DNA from: Pantoea brenneri
GTDB taxonomy: Bacteria; Pseudomonadota; Gammaproteobacteria; Enterobacterales; Enterobacteriaceae
Length of the DNA stretch: 64,000 bases
Reading direction: 5' to 3'
Assembly: GCA_002095305.1 (NCBI GenBank)
Contig: MIEI01000004.1
Span: 1-64,000, forward strand
Position numbers and translations under genes: made by a program. Every line of letters starts with the position of its first letter. Positions within the stretch are counted from its first letter, which is position 1. The notes beneath the pieces are model-generated. The model made no database searches, was not told the DNA's origin, and was given only the letters and a program-made list of their open reading frames with translations. Positions 48,616-58,953 of this stretch are shown here, one piece after another.

Positions 48616-48795
48616 ATGTGGGCAAACACACTCAGCCATAAACGTTCTTTGACTGCGCGTCAGCACAAGCCCGCTTCCTGTAAAGGAAAAGAGCCGCTTG
48701 CAAAGGACGAAAAAGTGTCTATCCCCGATTCCTGGGATTTGAGTGATAACCAGCGACACTTTATCGAGTCGTTCCTGGACCCTAAAACTAAATAA
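48616..48795 (+). CDS. Small hydrophilic protein at the yciX position
   Basis: 59-codon frame starting four bases after the ymiA stop. It is basic at the N terminus (SHKRSLTARQHKPA) and acidic at the C terminus (IPDSWDLSDNQRHFIESFL). E. coli has yciX at this place; I place it by synteny and cannot confirm the sequence match from memory. Close spacing suggests coupling with ymiA. Confidence 0.6.
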   Translation: MWANTLSHKRSLTARQHKPASCKGKEPLAKDEKVSIPDSWDLSDNQRHFIESFLDPKTK

Positions 48796-48966
48796 CGCTG
48801 TTTGCTGTACCGTTTATTATTCTTACTGCTCTTTGCTCTTCTTTCCGGTTTCTCCGGCGGGCACGTTAAAAGCCCAACTCCACACTCAGTAACACAAACG
48901 GGTTTCATCCTTAGTGGATGATCGCAGGCCTTTGTACGCCAAATTCAGGCGAAGGAGTGAACTAAA

Positions 48967-49050
48967 ATGAATATCATAAAAATGTCCTGGCTTAGCGCAT
49001 ATGCCTTTTGCTTTGCGTTCTGGTCTGCGGCGGTGTGGATCACGCTCTGA
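48967..49050 (+). CDS. YmiC-like membrane microprotein
   Basis: 27 aa, a single hydrophobic span (WLSAYAFCFAFWSAAVWITL), with an excellent AGGAG eight bases before ATG. E. coli ymiC lies at the same place upstream of acnA. Too short for standard gene callers. Confidence 0.65.
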   Translation: MNIIKMSWLSAYAFCFAFWSAAVWITL

Positions 49051-49074
49051 TTTGAATTAAATCACCTCTTTCTG

Positions 49075-49104
49075 ATGCCTCGTCTCCGGACGGGGCATTT
49101 TCGT
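49075..49104 (+). terminator. Terminator after the small-protein cluster
   Basis: Stem ATGCCTCGTC/GACGGGGCAT with TCCG loop followed by TTTTCG. Separates ymiC from acnA. Confidence 0.65.
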
Positions 49105-49221
49105 TTCGGCCGATTGTAGCAATTTGTGTTGTAATCAAAACGTTAACGAATTTGTGGTCTATCTTTAACATAAACCTTTAACTCTCTAAGGTTTAAAGAC
49201 CACGATTATAAAGGAGGAGCT

Positions 49222-51903
49222 ATGTCGTCTACCCTACGCGAGCAGAGTCAGGAAATACTGCAGGTCGACAATAAAAATTATCACATCTTCAGTCTTCCCC
49301 ACGCTGCTCAACACCTCGGTAACATTGATCGCTTACCCAAATCCCTGAAAGTTTTGCTGGAAAATCTGCTGCGCTGGCAGGATGGCGATTCCGTGACCGC
49401 GGAAGATATCCAGGCGCTGGTTGACTGGCAAAAAGATGCGCATGCCGATCGGGAAATCGCCTACCGTCCTGCACGAGTATTAATGCAGGACTTTACCGGT
49501 GTGCCGGCGGTGGTCGATCTGGCGGCAATGCGTGAAGCCGTCAACCGGCTGGGCGGCGATGTCGCGAAGGTAAATCCCTTGTCGCCGGTTGATCTGGTGA
49601 TTGACCACTCGGTCACCGTTGACCATTTCGGTGATGATGACGCGTTTGAAGAGAACGTCCGGCTGGAGATGGAACGTAACCACGAACGTTACGTCTTTTT
49701 GCGCTGGGGCCAGAAAGCCTTCGATAAATTCCGCGTGGTTCCGCCTGGCACCGGTATCTGCCACCAGGTCAACCTGGAGTATCTTGGCAAAGCGATCTGG
49801 CACGAAACCCTGAACGGGGAAGAGTATGCCTGGCCCGACACGCTGGTCGGCACCGATTCACATACCACCATGATTAATGCGCTCGGCGTGCTGGGGTGGG
49901 GCGTGGGCGGCATTGAAGCGGAAGCGGCGATGCTCGGCCAGCCGGTATCAATGCTGATTCCGGATGTCGTGGGCTTTAAACTCACCGGCAAATTACGCCC
50001 GGGCATCACCGCCACCGATCTGGTGCTGACGGTTACCCAGATGCTGCGTAAGCACGGCGTGGTAGGGAAATTCGTGGAGTTCTATGGCGACGGACTGGCC
50101 GATCTCCCGCTGGCTGACCGGGCAACCATTGCGAATATGGCGCCTGAATATGGCGCAACCTGTGGCTTCTTCCCGGTTGATGAAGTGACTCTGAGTTATA
50201 TGACGCTCACCGGGCGTGAAGCTGAACAGGTGGCGCTGGTTGAGGCCTACGCCAAAGCGCAAGGCCTGTGGCGCAATCCGGGCGATGAGCCACGTTTTAC
50301 CAGTACTCTGGCGCTGGATATGAACGATGTGGAGTCGAGCCTGGCCGGGCCTAAACGTCCGCAGGACCGGGTATCACTCGGTGACGTCCCCGCCGCCTTT
50401 GACGCCAGTAATGAACTGGAGGTCAACCACGCTCAGAAACCCCATAAAGCGGTCGACTATACCGACAGCAATACCGGACTGACCCACACGCTGACCGATG
50501 GCGCAGTGGTGATCAGCGCCATTACCTCTTGTACTAATACCTCCAACCCCAGCGTACTGATGGCCGCTGGGTTACTGGCGAAAAAAGCGGTTGAGCGGGG
50601 CCTGAAACGACAGCCCTGGGTGAAAGCTTCGCTGGCACCGGGATCAAAGGTGGTGTCTGATTATCTGGCCGTGGCGCAGCTGACCTCTTATCTCGACCAA
50701 TTGGGCTTTAATCTGGTCGGCTACGGCTGCACCACCTGTATCGGCAACTCCGGGCCGCTGAAAGATGAGATTGAATCGGCGATTAAGCAGGGCGATCTGA
50801 CGGTCGGCGCCGTGCTCTCAGGTAACCGAAATTTTGAAGGCCGTATCCATCCGCTGATCAAAACCAACTGGCTGGCATCGCCGCCGCTGGTGGTCGCTTA
50901 TGCGCTGGCGGGTAATATGAAGATCAACCTGCAGACCGATCCACTTGGGCACGATCGTAGCGGCCAGCCGGTCTATCTGAAAGATATCTGGCCATCGCCA
51001 GAAGAGATCTCCACTGCGGTGCAGCAGGTCACCAGCGACATGTTCCACAAAGAGTACGCCGAAGTGTTTGACGGCACGCCAGAATGGCAGCAGATCAAGG
51101 TGAGTGAAGCCGCGACCTACGACTGGGATGAAGGCTCAACCTACATCCGGCTGTCGCCGTTCTTTGATGATATGGAGAAAGAACCTAAGCCGGTGCAGGA
51201 TATTCGTGGCGCGCGGGTGCTGGCGATGCTGGGCGACTCGGTCACCACCGACCACATCTCCCCGGCTGGCAGTATCAAGGCTGAAAGTCCGGCGGGGCGT
51301 TATCTGCTGGCGCACGGGGTAGAGCGCAACGACTTCAACTCTTACGGTTCCCGTCGCGGTAACCATGAAGTGATGATGCGCGGTACCTTTGCCAATATCC
51401 GTATTCGCAATGAGATGGTGCCCGGCGTAGAAGGCGGGTATACCCGTCACTATCCGAGTGGCGAGCAACTGGCTATTTACGACGCGGCGATGAAGTATCA
51501 GGCGGAAGGCGTGCCGCTGGCGGTCATCGCCGGTAAAGAGTATGGATCGGGATCGAGTCGCGACTGGGCGGCGAAGGGACCACGCCTGCAGGGCGTGCGG
51601 GTGGTGATTGCCGAATCATTTGAACGTATTCACCGTTCGAATCTGATTGGCATGGGGATACTGCCACTGGAGTTCCCGCAGGGCGTAAGCCGTAAAACGC
51701 TGGGGCTGACCGGGGAAGAGCGCATTGACGTAGAGAACCTGAGCGCGCTGACGCCAGGCTGTACGGTGAAAGTGACGCTGACCCGCGCTGATGGCAGTAA
51801 AGAGGAGCTGGATACCCGCTGCCGCATCGATACCGGCAACGAGCTGACCTATTACCGTAACGACGGCATCCTGCACTACGTGATCCGTAACATGCTGGAC
51901 TAA
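49222..51903 (+). CDS. acnA: Aconitate hydratase A
   Basis: Stress-induced 4Fe-4S aconitase converting citrate to isocitrate. Cluster ligands are in [11 protein letters not shown] and [12 protein letters not shown]; the C-terminal swivel domain includes [17 protein letters not shown]. 893 aa. AAGGAGGAG precedes ATG. The last 24 bases, including the stop, are repeated in tandem immediately downstream. Confidence 0.98.
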   Translation: MSSTLREQSQEILQVDNKNYHIFSLPHAAQHLGNIDRLPKSLKVLLENLLRWQDGDSVTAEDIQALVDWQKDAHADREIAYRPARVLMQDFTGVPAVVDLAAMREAVNRLGGDVAKVNPLSPVDLVIDHSVTVDHFGDDDAFEENVRLEMERNHERYVFLRWGQKAFDKFRVVPPGTGICHQVNLEYLGKAIWHETLNGEEYAWPDTLVGTDSHTTMINALGVLGWGVGGIEAEAAMLGQPVSMLIPDVVGFKLTGKLRPGITATDLVLTVTQMLRKHGVVGKFVEFYGDGLADLPLADRATIANMAPEYGATCGFFPVDEVTLSYMTLTGREAEQVALVEAYAKAQGLWRNPGDEPRFTSTLALDMNDVESSLAGPKRPQDRVSLGDVPAAFDASNELEVNHAQKPHKAVDYTDSNTGLTHTLTDGAVVISAITSCTNTSNPSVLMAAGLLAKKAVERGLKRQPWVKASLAPGSKVVSDYLAVAQLTSYLDQLGFNLVGYGCTTCIGNSGPLKDEIESAIKQGDLTVGAVLSGNRNFEGRIHPLIKTNWLASPPLVVAYALAGNMKINLQTDPLGHDRSGQPVYLKDIWPSPEEISTAVQQVTSDMFHKEYAEVFDGTPEWQQIKVSEAATYDWDEGSTYIRLSPFFDDMEKEPKPVQDIRGARVLAMLGDSVTTDHISPAGSIKAESPAGRYLLAHGVERNDFNSYGSRRGNHEVMMRGTFANIRIRNEMVPGVEGGYTRHYPSGEQLAIYDAAMKYQAEGVPLAVIAGKEYGSGSSRDWAAKGPRLQGVRVVIAESFERIHRSNLIGMGILPLEFPQGVSRKTLGLTGEERIDVENLSALTPGCTVKVTLTRADGSKEELDTRCRIDTGNELTYYRNDGILHYVIRNMLD

Positions 51904-51927
51904 GTGATCCGTAACATGCTGGACTAA
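51880..51927 (+). repeat. 24-bp perfect tandem duplication at the acnA 3' end
   Basis: Two identical 24-base copies (51880-51903 and 51904-51927) of the last acnA codons, VIRNMLD plus the TAA stop. The second copy lies after the stop and is untranslated. Confidence 0.95.
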
Positions 51928-51930
51928 CAA

Positions 51931-51956
51931 AAAAGCCGGGGAAACCCGGCTTTTTA
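51931..51956. terminator. Terminator between acnA and ribA
   Basis: Stem AAAAGCCGGG/CCCGGCTTTT with GAAA loop; A and T flanks allow bidirectional use. Confidence 0.9.
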
Positions 51957-51958
51957 AT

Positions 51959-52552
51959 TTAAGACTTCGGCATTATATGCCCCATCTTTTCCGCTTTAGT
52001 GTCCAGATAGTGCGCGTTCTTGGGATTGCGACCCACTACCAGCGGCACCCGCTCAACAATGTTAATCCCCGCCTCGCTGAGGATCTCCACTTTACGTGGA
52101 TTATTCGTCAGCAGACGCACTTCATTTACGCCGAGCAATTTAAACATATCAGCGCACAGCGTGAAGTCGCGTTCATCGGCGGCAAAACCGAGTTGATGGT
52201 TGGCTTCAACCGTGTCGTAGCCCTTATCCTGCAACGCATAGGCGCGGATCTTATTCAGCAGGCCGATGTTGCGTCCTTCCTGGCGGTGATAGAGCAACGC
52301 GCCGCGACCCTCTTCAGCGATGGCATTCAACGCCGCTTCCAGCTGGAAGCCACAGTCGCAGCGCAGGCTGAATAGCGCATCACCGGTCAGGCATTCGGAA
52401 TGAACGCGCGCCAGCACCGGCTCGTTGTCATTAATATCGCCAAAGACCAGAGCAACGTGGTCATGTCCGGTTGCCAATTCTTCGAAACCGACCATCAGGA
52501 AATCTCCCCATGGCGTGGGCAGTTTGGCTTCTGCCACCCGTTTAAGCTGCAT
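51959..52552 (-). CDS. ribA: GTP cyclohydrolase II
   Basis: First committed step of riboflavin synthesis from GTP. Zinc Cys motif [19 protein letters not shown] and [20 protein letters not shown] at 52552 gives [16 protein letters not shown] and 197 aa, matching E. coli RibA; 47 upstream in-frame codons are non-conserved. Convergent with acnA, divergent from pgpB. Confidence 0.97.
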   Translation of the reverse strand: MQLKRVAEAKLPTPWGDFLMVGFEELATGHDHVALVFGDINDNEPVLARVHSECLTGDALFSLRCDCGFQLEAALNAIAEEGRGALLYHRQEGRNIGLLNKIRAYALQDKGYDTVEANHQLGFAADERDFTLCADMFKLLGVNEVRLLTNNPRKVEILSEAGINIVERVPLVVGRNPKNAHYLDTKAEKMGHIMPKS

Positions 52553-52779
52553 GTGACTCTCCAGAACCTTCAGAGGATGCACTATCATCATGATAGCGCA
52601 CAGGCCAGTGTGGCCTGACAAACGTGCAATATTGTGCCACAACCCAGCGGCGCGCTGGTAATCTGTCAGAACAATTGGTGTGATAAAGCACAATTATCTA
52701 ATCAAAAGCGGTTATGTTATTCTTTTTTAAGCTAAAGTTATGCTGGTTTCGCTGTTTGTCGTCGATATAAGGGAAAAGG

Positions 52780-53538
52780 ATGTATAAAATTTCGCGTCGT
52801 ACCACCTTCGGGATGTTACTGCTGTTAATTATGCCGATCGGTGTCTGGTTATCAGGCTGGCAATGGCAACCGGGTGAAAGCAACGCGATGTTGAAAGGCC
52901 TGTTCTGGATGACCGAAACGGTGACCAATCCGTGGGGAATTGTGACCAGCGTGCTGTTGAGCGCATGGGTGTTATGGTGCCTGCGTTTTCGCCTCAAACC
53001 GGCCATCCTGTTGTTGTTGATCATGAACGCCACCATCCTGGCCGGACAGTACACCAAATCTTTCATTAAAGAACAGGTGCAGGAGCCGCGTCCGTATGTG
53101 ATCTGGCTGGAACAGCACCACGGTCTTGACGACAAAGCGTTTTATCAACTGAAGCGCAAGCAGCGCGGCGAAATGGTCACCGCGTTAATTGCGGATGAGA
53201 CCCGGATACCCGGCTGGCTGAAGCGCCACTGGGCCTTCGAAACCGGTTTCGCCTTTCCTTCGGGTCATACCATGTTTGCCGCCAGCTGGGCCTTGCTGGC
53301 GATCGGGTTGCTGTGGCCGCGTCGCCATTACAAAACGGTAGTGATTGTTTTTCTCTGGGCGATGGGCGTTATGGCCAGTCGTCTGCTGCTTGGCATGCAC
53401 TGGCCGCGCGATCTGGCGATGGCTACCGTGCTGTCGTGGCTGCTGGTTACCGTCGCGACCTGGCTGGCCCAGCGCGTCTGTGGTCCACTCAGCCTGCCGC
53501 CGGCGGAGCAAAAAGAGGTGGCGCAGCGGGAACCCTGA
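52780..53538 (+). CDS. pgpB: Phosphatidylglycerophosphatase B
   Basis: PAP2-family inner-membrane phosphatase acting on PGP, undecaprenyl-PP and other lipid phosphates. PAP2 motifs: KSFIKEQVQEPRPY (C1), FPSGHTMFAAS (C2) and RLLLGMHWPRDLA (C3). About six helices, 252 aa. Confidence 0.95.
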   Translation: MYKISRRTTFGMLLLLIMPIGVWLSGWQWQPGESNAMLKGLFWMTETVTNPWGIVTSVLLSAWVLWCLRFRLKPAILLLLIMNATILAGQYTKSFIKEQVQEPRPYVIWLEQHHGLDDKAFYQLKRKQRGEMVTALIADETRIPGWLKRHWAFETGFAFPSGHTMFAASWALLAIGLLWPRRHYKTVVIVFLWAMGVMASRLLLGMHWPRDLAMATVLSWLLVTVATWLAQRVCGPLSLPPAEQKEVAQREP

Positions 53539-53599
53539 TTGTAATTCGCCATAAAGTCCCCATATTATTGATCGGGCTGGCGTAAAAGCGGGCCGTCCG

Positions 53600-53622
53600 A
53601 TGCTGCTGGGAGCAGCATTTTT
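53600..53622 (+). terminator. pgpB terminator
   Basis: Stem ATGCTGCT/AGCAGCAT with GGG loop and short T run, upstream of lapA. Confidence 0.65.
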
Positions 53623-53672
53623 GCTGGAGTTTTGGCATAATTCTACCTGACAACCTCACAACAGGATGCACT

Positions 53673-53981
53673 GTGAAATATTTGCTGATTTTTTTAGTGG
53701 TATTGGTCATTTTCATCATCTCCGTCACGCTAGGCGCGCATAACGACCAGGTTATTACCTTCAACTACCTGCTGGCGCAGGGTGAGTTCAGCATTTCGAC
53801 CTTACTGGCAACCCTGTTTGGTGCAGGTTTCGTGCTCGGCTGGGTGATCTGCGGTCTGTTCTGGTTACGCACCCGCGTTTCGCTGGCCAATGCCAATCGA
53901 AAAATTAAGCGTATGCAGACGCAGCTTGAGCAGAGCACCGTGGTAGCGACAACGCCATCTTCACCGGCTGGCCGGGAATAA
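53673..53981 (+). CDS. lapA: LPS assembly protein LapA (YciS)
   Basis: 102-aa inner-membrane protein with two hydrophobic spans (LLIFLVVLVIFIISVTLG and LLATLFGAGFVLGWVICGLF) and a charged C-terminal coil. Works with LapB in LPS homeostasis. Start is GTG at 53673 behind AGGA. lapB begins six bases after its stop. Confidence 0.94.
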   Translation: MKYLLIFLVVLVIFIISVTLGAHNDQVITFNYLLAQGEFSISTLLATLFGAGFVLGWVICGLFWLRTRVSLANANRKIKRMQTQLEQSTVVATTPSSPAGRE

Positions 53982-53987
53982 ACATCG

Positions 53988-55157
53988 ATGCTTGAGCTGC
54001 TGTTTCTGTTACTGCCGGTTGCGGCTGCGTATGGCTGGTATATGGGCCGCCGCAGTGCGCAACAGGACAAGCAACAGGAAGCTAACCGTCTGTCACGCGA
54101 ATATGTCGCTGGCGTAAACTTCCTGCTCTCCAATCAGCAGGATAAAGCGGTCGACCTGTTTCTCGATATGCTGAAAGAGGACAGCGGCACCGTCGAGGCG
54201 CACCTGACGCTGGGCAACCTGTTTCGCTCGCGTGGTGAAGTCGATCGCGCCATCCGCATCCATCAGGCGTTAATGGAAAGTGCCTCCCTCAGTTATGAAC
54301 AGCGTCTGCTGGCGATCCAGCAGCTGGGACGCGACTACATGGCGGCCGGGCTTTATGACCGCGCAGAGGATATGTTTAAGCAGCTCACGGATGAAACCGA
54401 TTTCCGCATCGGCGCGCTGCAGCAGCTGTTGCTGATCCATCAGGCGACCAGCGACTGGCAGCAGGCGATTGAAGTGGCAGAGCGGCTGGTCAAGCTGGGC
54501 AAAGATAAGCAGAAAGGCGAAATCGCTCATTTTTATTGCGAACTGGCGCTTCAGGCGATGAGCAGCGACGACCTGGATCGCGCCATGAGCCTGCTGAAGA
54601 AAGGGGAGGCGGCCGACCGTCAGAGCGCGCGCGTCTCGATTATGATGGGCCGTATTCTGATGGAGAAAGGCGACTATGCCAAAGCCGTCGGTCACCTGCA
54701 GCGGGTACTGGATCAGGACAAAGAGCTGGTGAGTGAGACGCTGTCGATGCTCGAAACCTGCTTCCAGCGGCTCAATCAACCTGAAGCCTGGGCAGAGTTC
54801 CTGCAACGCTGCGTCGAAGAGAATACCGGTGCCGCAGCCGAACTCTATCTGTCAGATATTCTTGAACAGCAGCAGGGGCCGGAAGCGGCGCAGAACTACA
54901 TTAACCGCCAACTCCAGCGCCACCCGACCATGCGGGTATTCCATCGCCTGATGGATTTCCACCTGCACGAAGCGGAAGATGGCCGCGCCAAAGAGAGCCT
55001 GATGGTGCTGCGCGACATGGTCGGCGAACAGATTCGTACTAAACCGCGCTATCGCTGCCAGAAGTGTGGCTTTACTGCCCATGCACTCTACTGGCATTGC
55101 CCATCGTGCCGCACCTGGTCATCGGTTAAGCCGATTCGGGGCCTTGACGGCCAGTAA
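53988..55157 (+). CDS. lapB: LPS assembly/LpxC turnover regulator LapB (YciM)
   Basis: Essential-type adaptor that controls FtsH degradation of LpxC. N-terminal membrane anchor (LLFLLLPVAAAYGWYMGRR), an array of TPR repeats (about 40-340; AHLTLGNLFRSRGEVDRAI) and a C-terminal rubredoxin-like zinc module (CQKCGFTAHALYWHCPSC). 389 aa, E. coli length. Confidence 0.96.
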   Translation: MLELLFLLLPVAAAYGWYMGRRSAQQDKQQEANRLSREYVAGVNFLLSNQQDKAVDLFLDMLKEDSGTVEAHLTLGNLFRSRGEVDRAIRIHQALMESASLSYEQRLLAIQQLGRDYMAAGLYDRAEDMFKQLTDETDFRIGALQQLLLIHQATSDWQQAIEVAERLVKLGKDKQKGEIAHFYCELALQAMSSDDLDRAMSLLKKGEAADRQSARVSIMMGRILMEKGDYAKAVGHLQRVLDQDKELVSETLSMLETCFQRLNQPEAWAEFLQRCVEENTGAAAELYLSDILEQQQGPEAAQNYINRQLQRHPTMRVFHRLMDFHLHEAEDGRAKESLMVLRDMVGEQIRTKPRYRCQKCGFTAHALYWHCPSCRTWSSVKPIRGLDGQ

Positions 55158-55355
55158 TTACCGCGCCTTACAGTGCGCTGCCAACCTGTTTAATAGTTAC
55201 AACATACTAAAGGATATTCACTGAACCCCAATGCGGCAACGGTGCACGCAACGTCAGGCAGGCGGAGAATGGCGATTGTGATGACCCGAGGCCGCAGGTA
55301 GAATGCTTGCCGTTTGTCTATCGCGCCCGCGGGTGCCAACTGCAGAGGAAATGAC

Positions 55356-56075
55356 ATGCCTTCACCCCACACCGTGACCGCTTCGCCGATTCTGGTGGCG
55401 CTTGATTATCACGACATCAACAGCGCGCTGCGCTTTGTCGATCAGATCGATCCGCGCAGCTGCCGGCTGAAAGTGGGCAAAGAGATGTTCACGCTGTTTG
55501 GCCCCTCGCTGGTCACCACGTTGCAGCAGCGCGGATTTGAGGTGTTTCTCGATCTTAAATTCCACGACATTCCCAACACCACCGCGCATGCTGTGGCCGC
55601 CGCTGCCGATTTGGGCGTATGGATGGTCAATGTCCACGCCAGCGGTGGGGCACGCATGATGAACGCCGCACGTGAAGCGCTGCTACCCTATGGTAAAGAG
55701 GCACCGCTGCTGATTGCCGTCACGGTATTGACCAGCATGGATGAAGAGGATTTGAGAGGGCTGGGCATCACGCTCTCGCCAGCCGAACAGGCTGAGCGAC
55801 TGGCGAAACTGACGAGCGAATGTGGCCTTGATGGTGTGGTCTGTTCAGCGCAGGAGGCGGTCCGCTTCAAACAGGTGATCGGTCAGGATTTTGCCCTGGT
55901 CACGCCGGGTATTCGTCCGGCAGGCAGCGATGCCGGCGATCAGCGTCGTATTATGACGCCCCTGCAGGCTAAACAGGCGGGCGTGGATTATATGGTGATC
56001 GGCCGTCCGATTACCCAATCTGCCGATCCGGCAGCGGCACTGCAGGCCATTCTGCACAGCCTGGAGGAGAAGTAA
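55356..56075 (+). CDS. pyrF: Orotidine 5'-phosphate decarboxylase
   Basis: Last step of UMP synthesis. Catalytic tetrad in [12 protein letters not shown] and phosphate-binding GIRP / [12 protein letters not shown]. 239 aa from ATG 55356 with AGAGGA upstream; a TTG 14 codons earlier is disfavoured. The stop overlaps the yciH start. Confidence 0.97.
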   Translation: MPSPHTVTASPILVALDYHDINSALRFVDQIDPRSCRLKVGKEMFTLFGPSLVTTLQQRGFEVFLDLKFHDIPNTTAHAVAAAADLGVWMVNVHASGGARMMNAAREALLPYGKEAPLLIAVTVLTSMDEEDLRGLGITLSPAEQAERLAKLTSECGLDGVVCSAQEAVRFKQVIGQDFALVTPGIRPAGSDAGDQRRIMTPLQAKQAGVDYMVIGRPITQSADPAAALQAILHSLEEK

Positions 56076-56398
56076 TGGCAAATGATAATCCACTGGTTTA
56101 TTCAACCGACAGCGGCCGCATCACGCAGCCGGAGCAAAAGGCTGAACGGCCAAAAGGTGATGGGATTGTCCGCATTCAGCGCCAGACCAGTGGCCGTAAA
56201 GGCAAAGGCGTCTGCCTGATCAGCGGTATCGATATGGATGATGCCGGATTAACGCAACTGGCGGCTGAGCTGAAAAAGAAGTGCGGCTGTGGCGGCTCGC
56301 TGAAAGAGGGCGTTATTGAGATTCAGGGCGACAAACGCGACCTGCTGAAAACGCTGCTGGAAGCCAAAGGAATGAAAGTTAAACTGGCGGGCGGCTGA
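56075..56398 (+). CDS. yciH: YciH, SUI1/eIF1-like translation factor
   Basis: 107-aa SUI1-domain protein (GKGVCLISGIDMDDAG; KKKCGCGGSLKEGVIEIQGD), proposed to help discriminate initiation codons under stress. Start overlaps the pyrF stop (TAATG), so translationally coupled. Confidence 0.95.
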   Translation: MANDNPLVYSTDSGRITQPEQKAERPKGDGIVRIQRQTSGRKGKGVCLISGIDMDDAGLTQLAAELKKKCGCGGSLKEGVIEIQGDKRDLLKTLLEAKGMKVKLAGG

Positions 56399-56399
56399 A

Positions 56400-56430
56400 T
56401 AAAAAAATCGGGCTACTTCTGTAGCCCGAT
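56400..56430 (-). terminator. osmB terminator
   Basis: Ten-base perfect stem ATCGGGCTAC/GTAGCCCGAT with a four-base loop. The T run is on the minus strand, so it ends osmB. Confidence 0.85.
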
Positions 56431-56477
56431 TGACAGGTAGATGCTTAGCGTAGCCGATTATTATTTTAATACGGTCA

Positions 56478-56693
56478 TTAATGGACCTGATGACCGATAA
56501 TACCACCTACAGCAGCGCCGCCGACCGTGCCGAGCGCGCTTCCGTTGGTCAGTACTGAACCACCAATCGCACCCGCACCCGCGCCAATCGCGGTGTTACG
56601 GTCACGTTTAGACCAGTTAGAACAGCCGCTTAACGCGACAACTAATGTGGTAGCCAGTACAGCAGCGGTGATTCGTTTCATTGTAATTGTCAT
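56478..56693 (-). CDS. osmB: Osmotically inducible lipoprotein OsmB
   Basis: 71-aa lipoprotein with lipobox LSGC (Cys24) and a glycine-zipper region (AIGAGAGAIGGSVL, GGAAVGGIIGHQVH). GGAG seven bases before ATG 56693. Matches E. coli OsmB through SNWSKRDRNTAIGAG. Role in stress is unclear. Confidence 0.95.
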   Translation of the reverse strand: MTITMKRITAAVLATTLVVALSGCSNWSKRDRNTAIGAGAGAIGGSVLTNGSALGTVGGAAVGGIIGHQVH

Positions 56694-57042
56694 AACTTCT
56701 CCTTTAATGTGCTCACAGAGGCAACACCTTAAGTATAGCTCCGATATTTCCTCAACCCGCTTGTGCGCCCATTATTGCCGCTTCCCTGTCGGCATCGAAA
56801 CAGGCTTCACCATCGACACACTGTCTGTAGCGGGTGAGTGACAACGCCAGCCCATCAGGACCACGCGTTGCCTGAGAGAATTCTATGCATTCTGCGCCAA
56901 TTACGAAGATAGACAATTCTGAAATCACGACACATTTTTGCATTCACAGCCATTTCCCTCTGCGTTTATAGCCATTTGCTCCATAACCTTTTCGCGCCGT
57001 AATCCGCAGAATTTAAGGACAATTGTCCGCAGGAGAAAAGGC
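56694..57042. other. osmB-araD divergent intergenic region
   Basis: About 350 bases carrying the promoters of osmB and the araD-like gene. No AraC-type or CRP site stands out, and no gene is supported. E. coli yciT, which follows osmB, is absent. Confidence 0.45.
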
Positions 57043-57740
57043 ATGCTGGAACAGCTAAAACAACAGGTTCTGGACGCGAATCTGGATCTACCTAAATACA
57101 ACCTGGTGACCTTCACCTGGGGAAATGTCAGCGCGGTAGACCGCGAACAGGGCTTACTGGTGATCAAACCGTCCGGCGTGCGTTATGAAGAGATGACACG
57201 CGACGATATGGTGGTGGTTGAACTGGCCAGCGGCAAGGTGGTGGAAGGCGATAAACGTCCCTCATCTGATACCGCCACTCACCGTGCTCTCTATCTGGCG
57301 TGGCCGGAGGTCGGCGGTATTGTCCATACCCATTCGCGGCATGCGACCATCTGGGCGCAGGCAGGTCGAGCGATTCCCGCCTGGGGTACCACCCATGCCG
57401 ATGACTTCTACGGCGAGATCCCCTGTACCCGCGCGATGCGCGATGAAGAGATCCAGCAGCAGTATGAGTGGAATACCGGTGAAGTGATTATTGAAACCTT
57501 CGCCCAGCGGGGCCTGTCACCTTCAGCGATACCGGCGGTGCTGGTCAATTCGCACGGACCCTTTGCCTGGGGTAAAGATGCACATGCGGCGGTACACAGT
57601 GCGGTGGTGCTGGAAGAGGTGGCCTACATGGGGCTGTTCAGCCAGCAGCTGACGGCAAATCTGCCGCCGATCAGCAAACCCTGCTGGACCTGCACTACTT
57701 ACGTAAGCATGGCGACAACGCCTGGTACGGTCAGAAATAA
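57043..57740 (+). pseudogene. araD: L-ribulose-5-phosphate 4-epimerase AraD, frameshifted near 3' end
   Basis: Class II aldolase fold enzyme converting L-ribulose-5-P to D-xylulose-5-[21 protein letters not shown], metal His pair in [13 protein letters not shown] and [11 protein letters not shown] match AraD. After QLTANLPP one G is missing beside 57669; the correct frame continues [15 protein letters not shown] and ends at 57740, 232 aa if repaired. Uncorrected, the frame reads straight into kdgT, giving a false 667-aa fusion. araB and araA are not nearby; a UlaF/SgbE role is possible. Confidence 0.87.
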
Positions 57741-57744
57741 TCGT

Positions 57745-57772
57745 CGGGACGCCAGCTGCGTCCCGTTTTTTT
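57745..57772 (+). terminator. araD terminator
   Basis: Stem CGGGACGC/GCGTCCCG, loop CAGCT, seven Ts. This separates araD from kdgT and argues against a fused gene. Confidence 0.85.
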
Positions 57773-57833
57773 GTTCCCGTCACAACTGGTATGGCGATCG
57801 TGATCATACTTATCAAAACAATCGATCAATAAA

Positions 57834-57852
57834 AATAAAACGCTGTTTCATT
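57834..57852. promoter_or_regulatory. Putative KdgR operator upstream of kdgT
   Basis: AATAAAA-CGCTG-TTTCATT is a near-perfect palindrome (one mismatch) fitting the KdgR box form AATGAAA-N5-TTTCATT. It lies about 105 bases before kdgT, as expected for repression relieved by 2-keto-3-deoxygluconate. Confidence 0.55.
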
Positions 57853-57957
57853 TTATCGTGGCGATCACTGTTTTCGTTACGCCCAGTCACTATTTTGCTT
57901 GCATCGCCTTCGGGCACTTTTCGCAGCTCCCACTGGCATAGCAAAGGTGACATTAAT

Positions 57958-58941
57958 ATGCATATCAAACGTGCAATAGACAAAATCCCTGGCGGCATGA
58001 TGTTAATTCCGCTGTTTATCGGCGCGCTCTGTCATACCTTCTCTCCTGGTGCCGGGAAGTACTTTGGCTCTTTCACCAACGGCTTAATGACCGGCACCGT
58101 ACCGATTCTGGCGGTGTGGTTTTTCTGTATGGGGGCGTCGATCAAGCTGAGCGCCACCGGCACGGTGTTACGCAAGTCTGGCACGCTGGTGCTGACCAAA
58201 ATTGCTGTGGCGTGGGTAGTGGCGGCCATTGCGTCACGGGTAATGCCGGAAAACGGGGTTGAAGTCGGTATGTTTGCCGGTTTATCCACCCTGGCGCTGG
58301 TGGCGGCGATGGATATGACCAACGGCGGACTTTACGCGTCGATCATGCAGCAATACGGTTCGAAAGAGGAATCAGGCGCCTTTGTGCTGATGTCGCTTGA
58401 ATCCGGTCCGCTGATGACCATGGTGATTCTCGGGACGGCAGGAATTGCTTCATTCGAGCCGCATGTGTTTGTCGGAGCAGTGCTGCCGTTTGTGGTGGGA
58501 TTTGCATTAGGGAACCTTGATCCTGAACTGCGTGAATTCTTCGGTAAAGCGGTGCATACCCTGATCCCGTTCTTCGCGTTTGCGCTGGGTAATACCATCA
58601 ATCTGGCGGTGATTGCCGAAACCGGCCTGCTGGGCATTATGCTGGGCGTGGCGGTGATCATCATTACCGGTATCCCGCTGATTCTCGCCGATCGACTGAT
58701 CGGCGGCGGTGACGGCACGGCGGGCGTGGCCGCGTCCAGTACCGCCGGGGCAGCAGTAGCGACACCGGTGCTGATTGCGGAAATGCTGCCGCAGTTTAAA
58801 GCGGTTGCGCCGGCGGCAACGGCACTGGTGGCGACCTCGGTGATCGTCACTTCGGTACTGGTGCCAATCATTACCGCACTCTATTCAAAACGCGTTAAGC
58901 GTATGCATGTCGCCATCGATCAACGCGCTGCCATTAAGTAA
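57958..58941 (+). CDS. kdgT: 2-keto-3-deoxygluconate permease KdgT
   Basis: 327-aa proton symporter for KDG, an intermediate of pectin breakdown; same length as E. coli KdgT. About ten hydrophobic segments; begins [20 protein letters not shown] and contains [16 protein letters not shown] and [19 protein letters not shown]. Start chosen from the conserved N terminus and the AAGGTG site. A KdgR-type box precedes it. Suits a plant-associated lifestyle. Confidence 0.95.
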   Translation: MHIKRAIDKIPGGMMLIPLFIGALCHTFSPGAGKYFGSFTNGLMTGTVPILAVWFFCMGASIKLSATGTVLRKSGTLVLTKIAVAWVVAAIASRVMPENGVEVGMFAGLSTLALVAAMDMTNGGLYASIMQQYGSKEESGAFVLMSLESGPLMTMVILGTAGIASFEPHVFVGAVLPFVVGFALGNLDPELREFFGKAVHTLIPFFAFALGNTINLAVIAETGLLGIMLGVAVIIITGIPLILADRLIGGGDGTAGVAASSTAGAAVATPVLIAEMLPQFKAVAPAATALVATSVIVTSVLVPIITALYSKRVKRMHVAIDQRAAIK

Positions 58942-58953
58942 CCCGCCTAATCA

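Noticed and set aside
56938-58941. A single 667-residue open frame joining an aldolase-like and a permease protein
   Set aside because: The segment between them translates to non-conserved sequence across a terminator and a KdgR-type box; araD continues and stops in another frame once one base is restored.
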